Shown: positions 16,357-24,942 of the stretch, piece by piece | Position numbering within the stretch: the stretch's first letter is position 1 | Layout: each line of letters begins with the position of its first letter | Translations under genes and position numbers: made by a program | Assembly (NCBI GenBank): GCA_029262355.1 | Contig: JAJCZO010000324.1 | Coordinates: forward strand, 1-32,875 | DNA from: Deltaproteobacteria bacterium | GTDB taxonomy: Bacteria; Desulfobacterota; Binatia; UBA12015 | DNA: 32,875 nt | Reading direction: 5' to 3' | Notes under the pieces: model-generated | Seen by the model: the letters and a program-made list of their open reading frames with translations, nothing else | The model's database searches: none | What the model was told of the DNA's origin: nothing

Positions 16357-16550
16357 CGGAGTCTCCTCTCGGAGCGCGCCCCACCAGGGACCGATCCTCG
16401 CTGATCGAATCGGGTATTGCGGAACGATCCGCTCAGACGGACGCGGCCGGAATTTACGAGGAACGCCACCCGCTCGATCACCTCGGCCTCGCTTCGGGCC
16501 TCGCTCGAGACCTCGCAGACCAAATCGAGCAATGTAATGTCGCGGTTCAT
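16353..16550 (-). CDS. Small conserved-looking protein, possible winged-helix fold
   Basis: From ATG 16550 the frame encodes 65 residues starting MNRDITLLDLVCEVSSEARS and containing EAEVIERVAFLVNSGRVRLSG. The pattern helix - helix - LVNSGRVRLSG resembles small winged-helix-like proteins I have seen as conserved hypotheticals, but I cannot name a family. The C-terminal 20 residues are basic and probably disordered. Its TGA overlaps the ATG of the next gene. Earlier in-frame starts exist (up to 16643) but the added residues look random. Confidence 0.55.
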   Translation of the reverse strand: MNRDITLLDLVCEVSSEARSEAEVIERVAFLVNSGRVRLSGSFRNTRFDQRGSVPGGARSERRLR

Positions 16551-16862
16551 GACATTCGTCTCTATCGGTTCCCCTGTGACGCAATCGCGGTGCCAATCAT
16601 TCGAGGGCAAGCGAACAGAGAGAGTTCCTTGAGGACTGCGCATTGTAGGATCCTGGATTCCGGTTTGCGCGGCATTTTAGTGTCGACCACGCGACACACT
16701 GACGCCTCGAAATGCCACCGTCTTACAGCTTTCCGCTGCACCGCGTTAAAACCTGAAAGCCGTCCCAGAAAGTGAGCCTTTCGTCGCGCGAGCGAGAAAT
16801 TCCGACACCCTTGTCGGAGCAGCCCGCTTGCCTGACCGGGCGACAAGATCAATCCTGCCGAC
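16551..16862 (+). promoter_or_regulatory. Divergent intergenic region with two inverted repeats
   Basis: This 312-nt stretch separates the minus-strand small-gene pair from the plus-strand SAM hydrolase and holds no credible gene. It is visibly less GC-rich than its surroundings (for example GCATTTTAGTG, GCGTTAAAACCTGAAAG). It holds GTGTCG-6 nt-CGACAC at 16680-16697, a candidate operator half-site pair, and a hairpin TCCGACA-CCCT-TGTCGGA at 16801-16818, about 45 nt before the SAM hydrolase start. No confident -35/-10 pair was found. Confidence 0.4.
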
Positions 16863-17696
16863 ATGGCTGCCGCCACCCGCTTCGTGCCCTGCGGTATCGT
16901 GACCCTCACCACCGACTTCGGGACGAGCGACGGCTACGTCGGAGCGATGAAGGGCGTGTTGCTACGCGAGGCTCCCGGACTCGGGGTCTTCGACCTCGCC
17001 CACGGAGTCGAGCCACAGAACGTCTCACACGCGGCCGCCGTCCTGCGGACCGCGTGCCCTTGGTATCCCGCCGGAACGGTCCACCTCGGGGTCGTCGACC
17101 CAGGTGTCGGTACCGAGCGCGCGGGACTCGTCGTGCTCGCCGGGGGGCACGCGTTCGTGGGCCCGGACAATGGGCTTTTCGGGCTCGTCGCGTTGGCACT
17201 GGGTGGGATGACAGACGCTCGACGAATCGACCCAACAGGGGCTCTTGCGGCGATCGTGTCGGCCACCCCTTCGGCCACCTTCCACGGGCGCGACGTATTC
17301 GCCCCGACGGCCGCTGTTCTCGCCTCGGGGCACGTGGCACCGGCCGATGTCGGCCCCGTCCACCAGCCGGTGCAGCCGCCGACCCCGCCGGTTCGTGCCG
17401 AGCCCGGTGGCCTCGCCGGCTGCGTCACCTACGTCGACAGATTCGGGAACGCGGTTACGAATGTCCCCGCGATCGACCTACCCGGATTCCCCACCACGGC
17501 CTACACCGCGATTGCAGCTACGGAAACGGTGGATCTCGTCCGGACCTACGCAGACGTTGCCGAAGGGACCCTCTGCGCGGTCGTGGGAAGTGAGGGGTTC
17601 GTAGAAATTGCCATCCGCGGCGGCAACGCCACCGCCCGGCTCCGACTGAAGACCGGATCCCCGGTGCGGGTACTGGAGAAGGGCGCCCGGAGATGA
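16863..17696 (+). CDS. SAM hydroxide adenosyltransferase (DUF62 / chlorinase-fluorinase fold)
   Basis: A 277-residue enzyme of the family that hydrolyses S-adenosylmethionine to adenosine and methionine, or in rare members halogenates it. The Asp-Arg-His set of the hydrolases is present: D79 in VVDPGVG, R86 seven residues later in TERAG, and H141 in FHGRDVFAP; GPDNGLF and VDRFGNAVTN are also conserved. That set argues for the hydrolase and against a halogenase. The ATG at 16863 gives a short tail before IVTLTTDFGTSDGYVG, the true family N-terminus. It ends in ATGA with the next small ORF, and heads the run that leads into glcDEF. Confidence 0.92.
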   Translation: MAAATRFVPCGIVTLTTDFGTSDGYVGAMKGVLLREAPGLGVFDLAHGVEPQNVSHAAAVLRTACPWYPAGTVHLGVVDPGVGTERAGLVVLAGGHAFVGPDNGLFGLVALALGGMTDARRIDPTGALAAIVSATPSATFHGRDVFAPTAAVLASGHVAPADVGPVHQPVQPPTPPVRAEPGGLAGCVTYVDRFGNAVTNVPAIDLPGFPTTAYTAIAATETVDLVRTYADVAEGTLCAVVGSEGFVEIAIRGGNATARLRLKTGSPVRVLEKGARR

Positions 17697-17833
17697 GTCG
17701 CACCGCGGACGAGGAGTACTCGTATGGCGTCGAAGCGATTCGCCGGGACATCCAGGCAGCCAGAAACCGGGGCGGCGAGTTGCGCCTCAAGGCCGACCTC
17801 CGGCTCTGGGCAACGATGGGCGTCGCTGCCTAG
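17693..17833 (+). CDS. 46-codon ORF coupled to the SAM hydrolase
   Basis: ATG 17693 overlaps the hydrolase TGA (ATGA). The frame gives a 46-residue, charged, mostly helical peptide beginning MSRTADEEYSYGVEAIRRDI and ending LWATMGVAA at TAG 17831-17833. No family is recognised. The coupling overlap is the same device used elsewhere in this window by real genes, which is the main support. It could instead be the 5' remnant of a longer gene. Confidence 0.5.
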   Translation: MSRTADEEYSYGVEAIRRDIQAARNRGGELRLKADLRLWATMGVAA

Positions 17834-17882
17834 ACGCTGCCGTCGCTGTACAGTCGACCCGGCGGAGTCTAGAAACATCGTG

Positions 17883-19310
17883 ATGCTGCCGCCCGGGTTC
17901 GCCCAGCGTATGCGTGGCCTGGTTGGCACCGACGGAGTCGTCGATCGCCCCGAGTCTCTGCTGGTCTACGAGTGCGACGGCTACACGCTCGAGCGCGCCG
18001 CGCCCGAGGCCGTCGTCCTCCCGCGTACCCCCGCCGAGGTGGCCCAGGTCATCCGCGCCTTGTGGAAGGACGGGGTGCCGTTCGTACCCCGGGGCGCCGG
18101 CACCGGGCTCTCCGGCGGCACTCTCCCCGTCGAGGCCCCGGTGATGGTCTGCACCAGCCGTCTCCAGAAGATCGAGTCGATCGACATCGCGAATCGACGC
18201 GTGGTCGCACAAGCCGGGGTCGTGAACCTCTGGGTCTCGCGCGCCGTGAAGGACGCCGGGCTGCATTTCGCTCCCGACCCGTCGAGTCAGAACGCGTGCA
18301 CGATCGGCGGGAACGTTGCGGAGAACTCGGGCGGTCCTCACACGCTGAAGTACGGCGTGACGACGAATCACGTGCTCGGCCTCGAACTCGTTCTGCCAAC
18401 GGGCGAGGTCGTCCAGCTTGGCGGGCCGGTGGAGGACCGACCCGGATACGATCTCACTGGACTGGTCGTCGGCTCGGAGGGAACCCTGGGCCTCGTGACA
18501 CGAGCAACGCTCCGGCTGACACGAGTTCCCGAATCGTACCGGACCTTCCTCGCCGTATTCGACTCGGTCGCGGACGCGAGTGAAGCCGTCTCCGGCATCA
18601 TCGCCTCGGGCATCATTCCCGCCGCGCTGGAGATGATGGACGGGCTGATCCTGCGCGCAGTGGAAGACGCGTTTCACGCCGGGCTACCCGTCGATGCGGG
18701 CGCCGTTCTACTCATCGAGCTCGACGGCCCCGAAGCCGGGCTCCCCTCGCAATCCGAAGAGGTGCGCGAGCTGTGCAAGGCACAGGGCGCTGTGGAGGTA
18801 CGAACCGCTCGCGACGACGCGGAGCGCACCCTGCTTTGGAAAGCCAGAAAGCGGGCGTTCGGTGCGGTCGGCCGCCTCGCGCCCAACTACTGCACGCAAG
18901 ACGGCGTCGTACCACGCACCCAGGTGCCAGAGATCCTTCGCCGGATCTCGGCGACGGCCGAGAAGCACAGCTTACGCATCGGGAACGTCTTTCACGCAGG
19001 CGATGGAAACATCCATCCGATCATTCTGTTCGACGAGCGCAATGCGGGCGAAGTGGAGCGGGTGTTGGCAGCGGGCACGGAGATCCTGGAAGCCTGCGTT
19101 GCGCTCGGGGGCAGCGTCACCGGCGAGCACGGCATCGGCGTTGAGAAGATCGCTCAGATGCCGCTTCTCTTCTCCCCCGAAGATCTGCACGCGATGGCGA
19201 CCCTGCGTTCCGTCTTCGACCCCCAGAGGCGCGCGAACCCACACAAGCTTCTTCCCGACTCGAAGGTCTGCGTTGAGGCCCGCGCGCCCAGGCGCCAGGC
19301 AGCGATGTGA
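17883..19310 (+). CDS. glcD: Glycolate oxidase subunit GlcD (FAD-linked)
   Basis: A 475-residue flavoprotein subunit of glycolate dehydrogenase, which oxidises glycolate to glyoxylate. The FAD-binding PCMH domain is at about 40-220 with RGAGTGLSGGT (70-80) and PDPSSQNACTIGGNVAENSG (131-150). The FAD-oxidase C-terminal domain carries HAGDGNIHP, GGSVTGEHGIG and FDPQRRANPHKLLP. D-lactate dehydrogenases share this fold, but glcE and glcF directly behind it favour glycolate. ATG 17883 is chosen, with GGAG about 15 nt upstream; GTG 17880 is adjacent. Its TGA overlaps the glcE GTG (GTGA). Confidence 0.93.
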   Translation: MLPPGFAQRMRGLVGTDGVVDRPESLLVYECDGYTLERAAPEAVVLPRTPAEVAQVIRALWKDGVPFVPRGAGTGLSGGTLPVEAPVMVCTSRLQKIESIDIANRRVVAQAGVVNLWVSRAVKDAGLHFAPDPSSQNACTIGGNVAENSGGPHTLKYGVTTNHVLGLELVLPTGEVVQLGGPVEDRPGYDLTGLVVGSEGTLGLVTRATLRLTRVPESYRTFLAVFDSVADASEAVSGIIASGIIPAALEMMDGLILRAVEDAFHAGLPVDAGAVLLIELDGPEAGLPSQSEEVRELCKAQGAVEVRTARDDAERTLLWKARKRAFGAVGRLAPNYCTQDGVVPRTQVPEILRRISATAEKHSLRIGNVFHAGDGNIHPIILFDERNAGEVERVLAAGTEILEACVALGGSVTGEHGIGVEKIAQMPLLFSPEDLHAMATLRSVFDPQRRANPHKLLPDSKVCVEARAPRRQAAM

Positions 19311-20596
19311 GCCAGAGCCTCCGCACGAGCCCGTTCGAGGAGGCGGTCGGCGCCGAGTACGTCGCCGAGGCCACTGCGGGCGACGCCATCGACGGCGTAG
19401 CCCCGCGCTGGGTCGTCGAACCGGGATCCGTGAAAGAGGTCGTGGAGGTCCTGAAAGTTGCGCACCAGCGAGACCTGACCGTGATCGGCCGGGGGCTGGG
19501 GCGCCATCTCACCCTCGGGAATCCACCTCGCCGCGCCGACGTCATCGTCTCCCTCGGACGCATGAACCGCGTGCTGGCGTACGAGCCAGCCGACATGACC
19601 GTGCGGGTGCAAGCCGGATGCTCTCTGGTGGCGCTCGGCTCCGCCCTCCACGAGAACGACCAGTGGCTGCCACTGGATCCGCCCCGTGCACCCAGGACGA
19701 CGATCGGCGGAGTCCTCGCGACGAACCTCGCCGGGCCGCTGCGCGCGTCACAGGGAACCGCCCGCGATCTCCTGATCGGTATCCGCACCGTTGGCCCGGA
19801 CGGTACGGTCGTGTCGGGCGGCGGGAAGGTCGTAAAGAACGTAGCCGGATATGACCTCCCGAAGGCACACGTTGGCGCTCTTGGAACGCTGGGCATCATT
19901 GTCGATGCGACCTTCAAGGTGCGACCGCGGCCGCAGCACGAAGGCGCACTGGAGATCTCGTGCAGCGACGGTGCATACGCAGCCGGGCTCGCTCTCGAGT
20001 TGAGAGACACGTGCGAACCCTTCTGGCTCCAGATCGCGAACGACGGCGCCCCCCCGAAGCCCTGGCGCGTGATCGTCGGAGCCGGCGGACGCCACGAAGA
20101 GGTCGTCGCCGCCGTCGAGAGCTACCGCGCGACGGCCGAAGCACGTGGCGCCCTCAGCCGCACGGTCCCGAACGCAGCCGAGGTTCGCCGCGACCTGGCA
20201 GATGCGAGCGCGCAGCTCGCCCATGTCGTTCTCAAGGCAGCGACCCTGGCAACGCGCGTCGGCGCGTGGCTGGACGTCCTCGAGACCGCGGCCGTGCGAG
20301 TCGGGGCGACGCCGAGATTCCACGCCGACCTCGTTTGCGGTGTCATTCGCATGAGCATCGACTCCGGCTCCGCTGAGAATCTCGGTGAGCTCGTCGCCGA
20401 GTTGCGGCCCAGGTTCGAGGACGAAGGTGGCTCCTTGATCGTGGAGCGCGCCACCTCGACCCAGAAAGAGGGCCTGTCGGAAGTGGGCGGCGTGTGGGGT
20501 GACCCGGGACCCGGCTTGTCCCTCATGCGAGGGCTGAAGGAAGCCTTCGATCCGGCCGGTCGCCTCGCGCCGGGACGCTACGTCGGTGGCCTGTGA
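19307..20596 (+). CDS. glcE: Glycolate oxidase subunit GlcE (FAD-binding)
   Basis: A 429-residue second FAD-domain subunit of the glycolate dehydrogenase complex. The PCMH-type FAD domain is at about 20-210 with VIGRGLGRHLTLGNPP in place of the GlcD GAGTGLSGG loop, then RTTIGGVLATNLAGPLR and GGGKVVKNVAGYDLPKAHVGALGTLGI, a hallmark of GlcE. The C-terminal region is shorter and lacks the GlcD substrate-domain motifs, as in known GlcE. The start is GTG 19307 inside the glcD stop; the stop TGA shares one base with the glcF ATG (TGATG). It runs in the order D-E-F, as in Escherichia coli. Confidence 0.93.
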   Translation: MSQSLRTSPFEEAVGAEYVAEATAGDAIDGVAPRWVVEPGSVKEVVEVLKVAHQRDLTVIGRGLGRHLTLGNPPRRADVIVSLGRMNRVLAYEPADMTVRVQAGCSLVALGSALHENDQWLPLDPPRAPRTTIGGVLATNLAGPLRASQGTARDLLIGIRTVGPDGTVVSGGGKVVKNVAGYDLPKAHVGALGTLGIIVDATFKVRPRPQHEGALEISCSDGAYAAGLALELRDTCEPFWLQIANDGAPPKPWRVIVGAGGRHEEVVAAVESYRATAEARGALSRTVPNAAEVRRDLADASAQLAHVVLKAATLATRVGAWLDVLETAAVRVGATPRFHADLVCGVIRMSIDSGSAENLGELVAELRPRFEDEGGSLIVERATSTQKEGLSEVGGVWGDPGPGLSLMRGLKEAFDPAGRLAPGRYVGGL

Positions 20597-21840
20597 TGGC
20601 GGACTCAGACGTGCGCTTCGTCGAGATCGAAAAGCTGCTTTCGTGCGTTCACTGTGGACTCTGCCTGCCGTCGTGTCCGACGTACCTCGAGTTGGGGACA
20701 GAGGCCGATTCTCCGCGCGGGCGCATCCTGCTGATGCGCGCTCTCGAGGAGGGCCGCCTTCGACCGACGCCTGAAGTCACGCGCCACCTGGACAGCTGCC
20801 TCGGCTGCCGTGCTTGCGAAACCGCGTGCCCATCGGGAGTTCCGTACGGCTCCCTGATCGAAGCCGCGCGGCCATTCGTGGAGGAGCATCGCCCACCGGT
20901 TGCGCGGTTCTTGCGTTGGCTGCTCGATTCCGTGCTCACCCAGCCGACGGTGCGAAATGTGGCAACCGCCCCCCTTCGACTGCTCGCCGGGAAGCCCTGG
21001 ACCGCACGATTCGCGCGCGCGACCTCGCTCTCGCTCCTGGGCTACGCGGCCGCCCTGCCGGAGTGGCGAGGCGTCACCCCCTTGCCACCCGTGATCGAGC
21101 CCGACCGAGAGCTGCGCGGCACGGCCGTCCTCTTGACTGGCTGCGTCGCCCACTCGTCGTTCCCACAAACGACCGTGTCGATCGCGCGGCTGCTGGCGCG
21201 AGCCGGAGTCCGCGTATTGATCCCACCCGACCAGGGATGCTGCGGTGCCCTTTCTTTGCACCTGGGGAACGACACGAGGTCGCGAGATCTCGCGCTCCGC
21301 TTGTCGCGACACGTCTCGGAGGACGAAGCAGATTGGTACGTCACGACGGCCGCCGGATGCGGAGCGCACCTGCGCGAGTACGGGACGCTCCTGCCGAACG
21401 ACTCGGGCGCCGCCAACATCGGTGCGAAAGCTCGCGACCCGCTCGACTTGCTCGCAGAGCTCGGATTGCCCGCTCCGCAGCGGCCCCTCAAGGCGAAGAT
21501 CGCGATGCACGATCCGTGTCACCTCCTCCACGGCCAAGGAGTGAAGAACGCACCGCGCGAACTTCTTCGGCAGATCCCCGGCGCAGAGCTCGTCGAGCTC
21601 GCCGAAGCCGAAATCTGTTGCGGCAGCGCCGGTACGTACAATCTCACCGAGCCTGGGACGGCGGGGCGACTACTGACTCGAAAGCTCGCAGACATACGGG
21701 CCAGCGGCGCAGACATCATCGCCGCCGCCAACCCGGGATGCCTGCTCCAGATTCGATCCGGCGCGATCCTGCAGAACATGCCGGTGCAGATCGCCCACCC
21801 GATCGATCTTCTGGCGCGAGCACACGGCCTCGGAGACTGA
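20596..21840 (+). CDS. glcF: Glycolate oxidase iron-sulfur subunit GlcF
   Basis: A 414-residue protein carrying electrons from the flavin subunits to the respiratory chain. Two 4Fe-4S motifs open the protein: C17-x2-C20-x2-C23-x3-C27 (CVHCGLCLPSCP) and C68-x2-C71-x2-C74-x3-C78 (CLGCRACETACP). Two CCG-type cysteine-rich domains follow: LLTGCVAHS with DQGCCGALSLH, and HDPCHLLHGQG with EICCGSAGTYNL. ATG 20596 overlaps the glcE stop; GTG 20593 is an alternative one codon earlier. Some members of this architecture serve lactate, but the preceding glcDE decides the name. Confidence 0.93.
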   Translation: MADSDVRFVEIEKLLSCVHCGLCLPSCPTYLELGTEADSPRGRILLMRALEEGRLRPTPEVTRHLDSCLGCRACETACPSGVPYGSLIEAARPFVEEHRPPVARFLRWLLDSVLTQPTVRNVATAPLRLLAGKPWTARFARATSLSLLGYAAALPEWRGVTPLPPVIEPDRELRGTAVLLTGCVAHSSFPQTTVSIARLLARAGVRVLIPPDQGCCGALSLHLGNDTRSRDLALRLSRHVSEDEADWYVTTAAGCGAHLREYGTLLPNDSGAANIGAKARDPLDLLAELGLPAPQRPLKAKIAMHDPCHLLHGQGVKNAPRELLRQIPGAELVELAEAEICCGSAGTYNLTEPGTAGRLLTRKLADIRASGADIIAAANPGCLLQIRSGAILQNMPVQIAHPIDLLARAHGLGD

Positions 21841-21841
21841 C

Positions 21842-22213
21842 ATGGCCAAAGACCACGCCGCTCTGGTCAAGCTACGCAAGCTCATCTTCGCACTCCCCGA
21901 AACGTCGGAGAAGATCTCGCACGGCCAGCCCACCTTCTGGGGCGGGAAGAAAACTTTCGCGAGCTTTCACGACAACCATCACGGCGACGGCCGGGTCGCC
22001 GTCTGGATCAAATCTACGTTTGAGGAACAAGGAACGCTCGTCGAGGCCGGGCCCGAGGTCTTCTTCGTTCCCCCGTACGCCGGCCCAAGCGGCTGGGTTG
22101 GCGTGCGCGTCGACGGAAAGAGGGTCGACTGGAGCGTGGTGCGCGATCTCCTGGAAGACGGCTGGCGAATGGTCGTCCCGCAGCGCGCCATCAAGGCGCT
22201 GGACCGCGAGTAG
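21842..22213 (+). CDS. MmcQ/YjbR family protein
   Basis: A 123-residue cytosolic protein of the YjbR (CyaY-like fold) family. Signatures are the N-terminal helix RKLIFALPETSEKISHGQPTFWGGKKTFASF, of which LPETxExxxHGxPxF is the diagnostic part, then VAVWIK, FFVPPYAGPSGWVGVRVD and DWSVVRDLLEDGW. Function is unknown; the old label DNA-binding is weakly supported. It starts 1 nt after glcF, so it is likely the last gene of the plus-strand unit. A short GCGGC-GAC-GCCGC hairpin at 22220-22232 follows its stop, with no T-run. Confidence 0.88.
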   Translation: MAKDHAALVKLRKLIFALPETSEKISHGQPTFWGGKKTFASFHDNHHGDGRVAVWIKSTFEEQGTLVEAGPEVFFVPPYAGPSGWVGVRVDGKRVDWSVVRDLLEDGWRMVVPQRAIKALDRE

Positions 22214-22279
22214 GACTCTGCGGCGACGCCGCGACGGAGGGCGAGACGAATGGAAAGCCGAGCGCCCGGGCAGCACACG

Positions 22280-23539
22280 TCAGCGCATGTCGAAGCGATA
22301 AACGGCCCCACCGAGGTCTACGACATAGAGGTTACCGGCGAGGTCCTCGCCGAACGAACTCGGACCCTGAAGAAGATCTCGAGATCCAAGCATCTCGCTC
22401 ATGTCGACCAGGTCCGTCGCTTCCCCGTCCTCCCACACGAACGAGAAGATCCGACGGGAGCAGTAGTCGGAGAACACGTAGCGCCCCACGAGTGGCGCAA
22501 CGGACGGCCCGCGATACACGTACCCCCCGGTGACCGAACAGCCGAGATCCCGGCCATGAACCCACGCGGGCGAGACGAACCCCGCCGAATCACACATGGG
22601 GCGCGGCTCCTCACTCCAGGGGGCCAGGAAGCACTGCGCCCCCTCGGTCACGTTCCAACCAAAATTCGCCCCCGACACCCCCGCCGGCACGACGCTGATC
22701 TCTTCGGTCTCGACCTCGCCAACATCGCCAATGTACATATCCCCGGTTGCCCGATCGAAGCTGAAGCGCCAGGGATTCCGTAGACCCAGGTGCCAGACAT
22801 GTGGGTTCTCGAAGCCAGGATTGCCAGGGATGGGCTCCGGGAACGTATCGGGGTCGAGACGCAGGATCTTGCCACGGAATTCTCCGGGATCCTGAGCGTA
22901 TCCCTTCGGGTCCGCCCCCTGCGCGCTATCCCCCAACGCGACGTAGAGGCCCCCACCAGGGCCGAACTCGAGCATCCCGGCGTGATGGTTGATCGTATCC
23001 TGCGGGACTTCGAGAAGGACGCGCTCGGAATCCCGAATCGCGCGCGAAGGGTCTTCGACGTCTACCGAGAACTCCGATGTGATCGAAACGAGATCATGGT
23101 TCGTATAGTTGACATACAGGAGGCCGGACTCGGCGTAGTCGGGGTCGAAGGCGAGGCCCAGGAGGCCGAGTTCGCCGCCGGAACGAACCACGTCCCCCAG
23201 GTCGAGAAATGGCTCCTCGCGCACGGAGCCGAATTCTACGATTCGAATCGTGCCCCGCTGTTCGACGATGAATAGGCGCTCCGGCTCGCCAGGGGCGCTC
23301 GTGAGATACAGCGGCGAATCGAGCCCACTGACGACCGGCACCAGACGCACATCTGCCAGCGAAGGGGCCGCGGTCGGAGTCGGGGTAGGCTGCGCCGCCG
23401 TCGGTTCCGGCTGCGGCTCGGCAGTTGCGGTCGGTTCCGGCTGCGGGTTCGTCGATTCGTCGCCGCTCCCGTCTCCACCGCCGCCACAAGCCGGGGCACA
23501 TGCGAGAGCCAACAGAAGCGCGATGTGTCGCATCGTCAT
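22280..23539 (-). CDS. PQQ-dependent sugar dehydrogenase, lipoprotein
   Basis: A 419-residue six-bladed beta-propeller of the soluble glucose/aldose dehydrogenase family. The N-terminus is a lipoprotein-like signal (LLLALACAPACGGG) followed by a Pro/Thr/Glu-rich tether to about residue 58. Family motifs are GLDSPLYLTSAPGEPERLF-like entry strand, ELGLLGLAFDPDYAESG, the active-site histidine region NHHAGMLEFGPGGGLYVALG, GKILRLDPD, LGLRNPWRFSFD and YIGDVGE. It oxidises aldoses in the periplasm and passes electrons to the respiratory chain; substrate range is not readable. Start ATG 23539 or 23533. It is the last minus-strand gene after the mau region, 90 nt beyond the PEP-mutase-like gene. Confidence 0.9.
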   Translation of the reverse strand: MTMRHIALLLALACAPACGGGGDGSGDESTNPQPEPTATAEPQPEPTAAQPTPTPTAAPSLADVRLVPVVSGLDSPLYLTSAPGEPERLFIVEQRGTIRIVEFGSVREEPFLDLGDVVRSGGELGLLGLAFDPDYAESGLLYVNYTNHDLVSITSEFSVDVEDPSRAIRDSERVLLEVPQDTINHHAGMLEFGPGGGLYVALGDSAQGADPKGYAQDPGEFRGKILRLDPDTFPEPIPGNPGFENPHVWHLGLRNPWRFSFDRATGDMYIGDVGEVETEEISVVPAGVSGANFGWNVTEGAQCFLAPWSEEPRPMCDSAGFVSPAWVHGRDLGCSVTGGYVYRGPSVAPLVGRYVFSDYCSRRIFSFVWEDGEATDLVDMSEMLGSRDLLQGPSSFGEDLAGNLYVVDLGGAVYRFDMR

Positions 23540-23574
23540 CAGACAGGCATAAGCGAATCCTCAGACCCGTGCGA

Positions 23575-23592
23575 CCCGCTGTCGTCAGCGGG
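23575..23592. other. Perfect 7-bp hairpin between two minus-strand genes
   Basis: CCCGCTG-TCGT-CAGCGGG lies in the 90-nt gap between the PEP-mutase-like gene and the sugar dehydrogenase. No T-run follows on either strand, so I do not call it an intrinsic terminator. It could attenuate or protect a transcript end, or bind a dimeric regulator. Confidence 0.4.
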
Positions 23593-23629
23593 GGTACGCT
23601 CCATCCGAGTGCGCGGAGACCCGAGATGG

Positions 23630-24433
23630 TTACGAGTCGCCCGAGAACGCTTCTTCGATCGCCCCCGCCGACGAGAGCGCCCGTCGCCAGAACTCCACGG
23701 TGCCCGTGTCCAGGAGCTCTCGCGCCGCCTCCACGACCGCCGCGTTCGCCGCCAGGTTGAAGGCGCTTCCTACCGAGATGCGCTTTGCACCGGCGGCGAA
23801 GATCTCCGGCGCTCTCGGACCTCCCGGCAGCACCAGAACGTTGAGTGGACGATCCACCGCGGCTGCGACGCGCTCGATGTCCTCTACGGACTTCAACCCC
23901 GGAGCGTAGAGAACGTCCGCGCCGGCTTCCTGGTACGCTTGCAGGCGGTCGATCGTATCCGCCAGATCGGGGTTTGCCCGAATGTGGTTCTCGGCGCGCG
24001 CGGTGAGAACCAACGCCGGGTCGCCCCCGCGGCTCGCCTCGACTGCCGCCCGAACGCGATCCGTAGCGTGGTCGCGGTCGTAGATCTCGCCGCCGGGACC
24101 GGAGTAGTCCTCGATCGAACACCCCGCGAGCCCCGCGGCCAAAGCGAGCCCGACCGTCTCAGCGACCGCCTCCGGTGAATCACCGAAACCGTTCTCGAGA
24201 TCCGCGCTGACGGGAAGCGAGGTCGCACCGACGATCAGGCGCGCATGCTCGAGGGCTTCGTCACGTCCGACACCTCCGTCACGGCGTCCGAGCGTGGCTG
24301 CGTGTCCCGCACTCGTCGTGGCGAGCGCAGGGAAACCGAGCGAAGCCAGAATGCGTGCCGACCCCACGTCCCACGGGTTCGGCATGATGAACGTTCTGGC
24401 GTGAAGCTCGCGAAAGGCCTGCCGTTTTCCCAT
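23630..24433 (-). CDS. Isocitrate lyase/PEP mutase superfamily protein
   Basis: A 267-residue TIM-barrel protein. Signatures are the N-terminal LHARTFIMPNPWDVGSARIL, TTSAGHAATLGRRDG, SADLENGFGDSPEAV (metal-binding Asp and Glu), GCSIEDYSG and ADVLYAPGL. This is the ADLENG subgroup that lacks the KKCGH-type loop of true methylisocitrate and isocitrate lyases, so the reaction may be a related C-C or C-P lyase or a hydrolase such as oxaloacetate hydrolase. It is cytosolic. ATG 24433 gives the family start; the longer open frame upstream looks random. It lies 79 nt downstream of the cytochrome gene. Confidence 0.85.
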   Translation of the reverse strand: MGKRQAFRELHARTFIMPNPWDVGSARILASLGFPALATTSAGHAATLGRRDGGVGRDEALEHARLIVGATSLPVSADLENGFGDSPEAVAETVGLALAAGLAGCSIEDYSGPGGEIYDRDHATDRVRAAVEASRGGDPALVLTARAENHIRANPDLADTIDRLQAYQEAGADVLYAPGLKSVEDIERVAAAVDRPLNVLVLPGGPRAPEIFAAGAKRISVGSAFNLAANAAVVEAARELLDTGTVEFWRRALSSAGAIEEAFSGDS

Positions 24434-24512
24434 CCGCGAAGTGTACACGAACGGCGGCACCCGGCTGACCAGTCCCGGACACGGATATTCCACGCGTGTC
24501 GTGATGTTTGCG

Positions 24513-24935
24513 TCAGCGCGGTTCGTCGCTCGGCGCATCCGACGCCAGCAGCCGTGCTCGCAGTTCCGTGGGGTCACGCAGCGGCCTCGCGCGCCACACC
24601 CCCACTTCGACCGCTGTGTACCCGGGCGATGGAGCATCGGCGCCGAACTCGACGACGACCCAGTTCATGAGCGCCGCGAGGCGTTCGTCCGACACCGGCG
24701 CCTGCGCGACACCCGGCGCCCGTATCAGGTACGCGCGCCCTTCCGGGGACCGCAAGAAGCGATCGATGCCAATCAGACTGGGAATGTCGTCGGGCGCGCC
24801 GGTCCCGTCGGCGCGGTGACATCCAGAGCAATGCAGCACGTAGTCGTGTCGCGGTGAGACCTCAGCGACGGCTGGCGCACCGATCAGGCTCACGCACCAA
24901 ACCGCGAGGAGCAGCCGTCGAAGCTCGGCCCGCAT
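24513..24935 (-). CDS. Periplasmic monoheme cytochrome c
   Basis: A 140-residue protein with a signal peptide (LRRLLLAVWCVSLIGAPAVA) and one heme-attachment motif, CSGCH, in HDYVLHCSGCHRADGTG. A methionine late in the domain (LAALMNWVVVEFG) is the only reasonable sixth ligand. It begins 7 nt after the SelW-like gene and belongs to the mau unit. In the classical mau operons mauC (amicyanin) receives electrons from methylamine dehydrogenase; here no blue-copper gene is present, so I infer that this cytochrome may take that role. Alternatively it passes electrons further to an oxidase. Confidence 0.85.
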   Translation of the reverse strand: MRAELRRLLLAVWCVSLIGAPAVAEVSPRHDYVLHCSGCHRADGTGAPDDIPSLIGIDRFLRSPEGRAYLIRAPGVAQAPVSDERLAALMNWVVVEFGADAPSPGYTAVEVGVWRARPLRDPTELRARLLASDAPSDEPR

Positions 24936-24942
24936 CGCGCCG

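Noticed and set aside
22220..22232. Intrinsic terminator after the YjbR-like gene
   Set aside because: Short stem without a T-run; left as a note in the gene entry.
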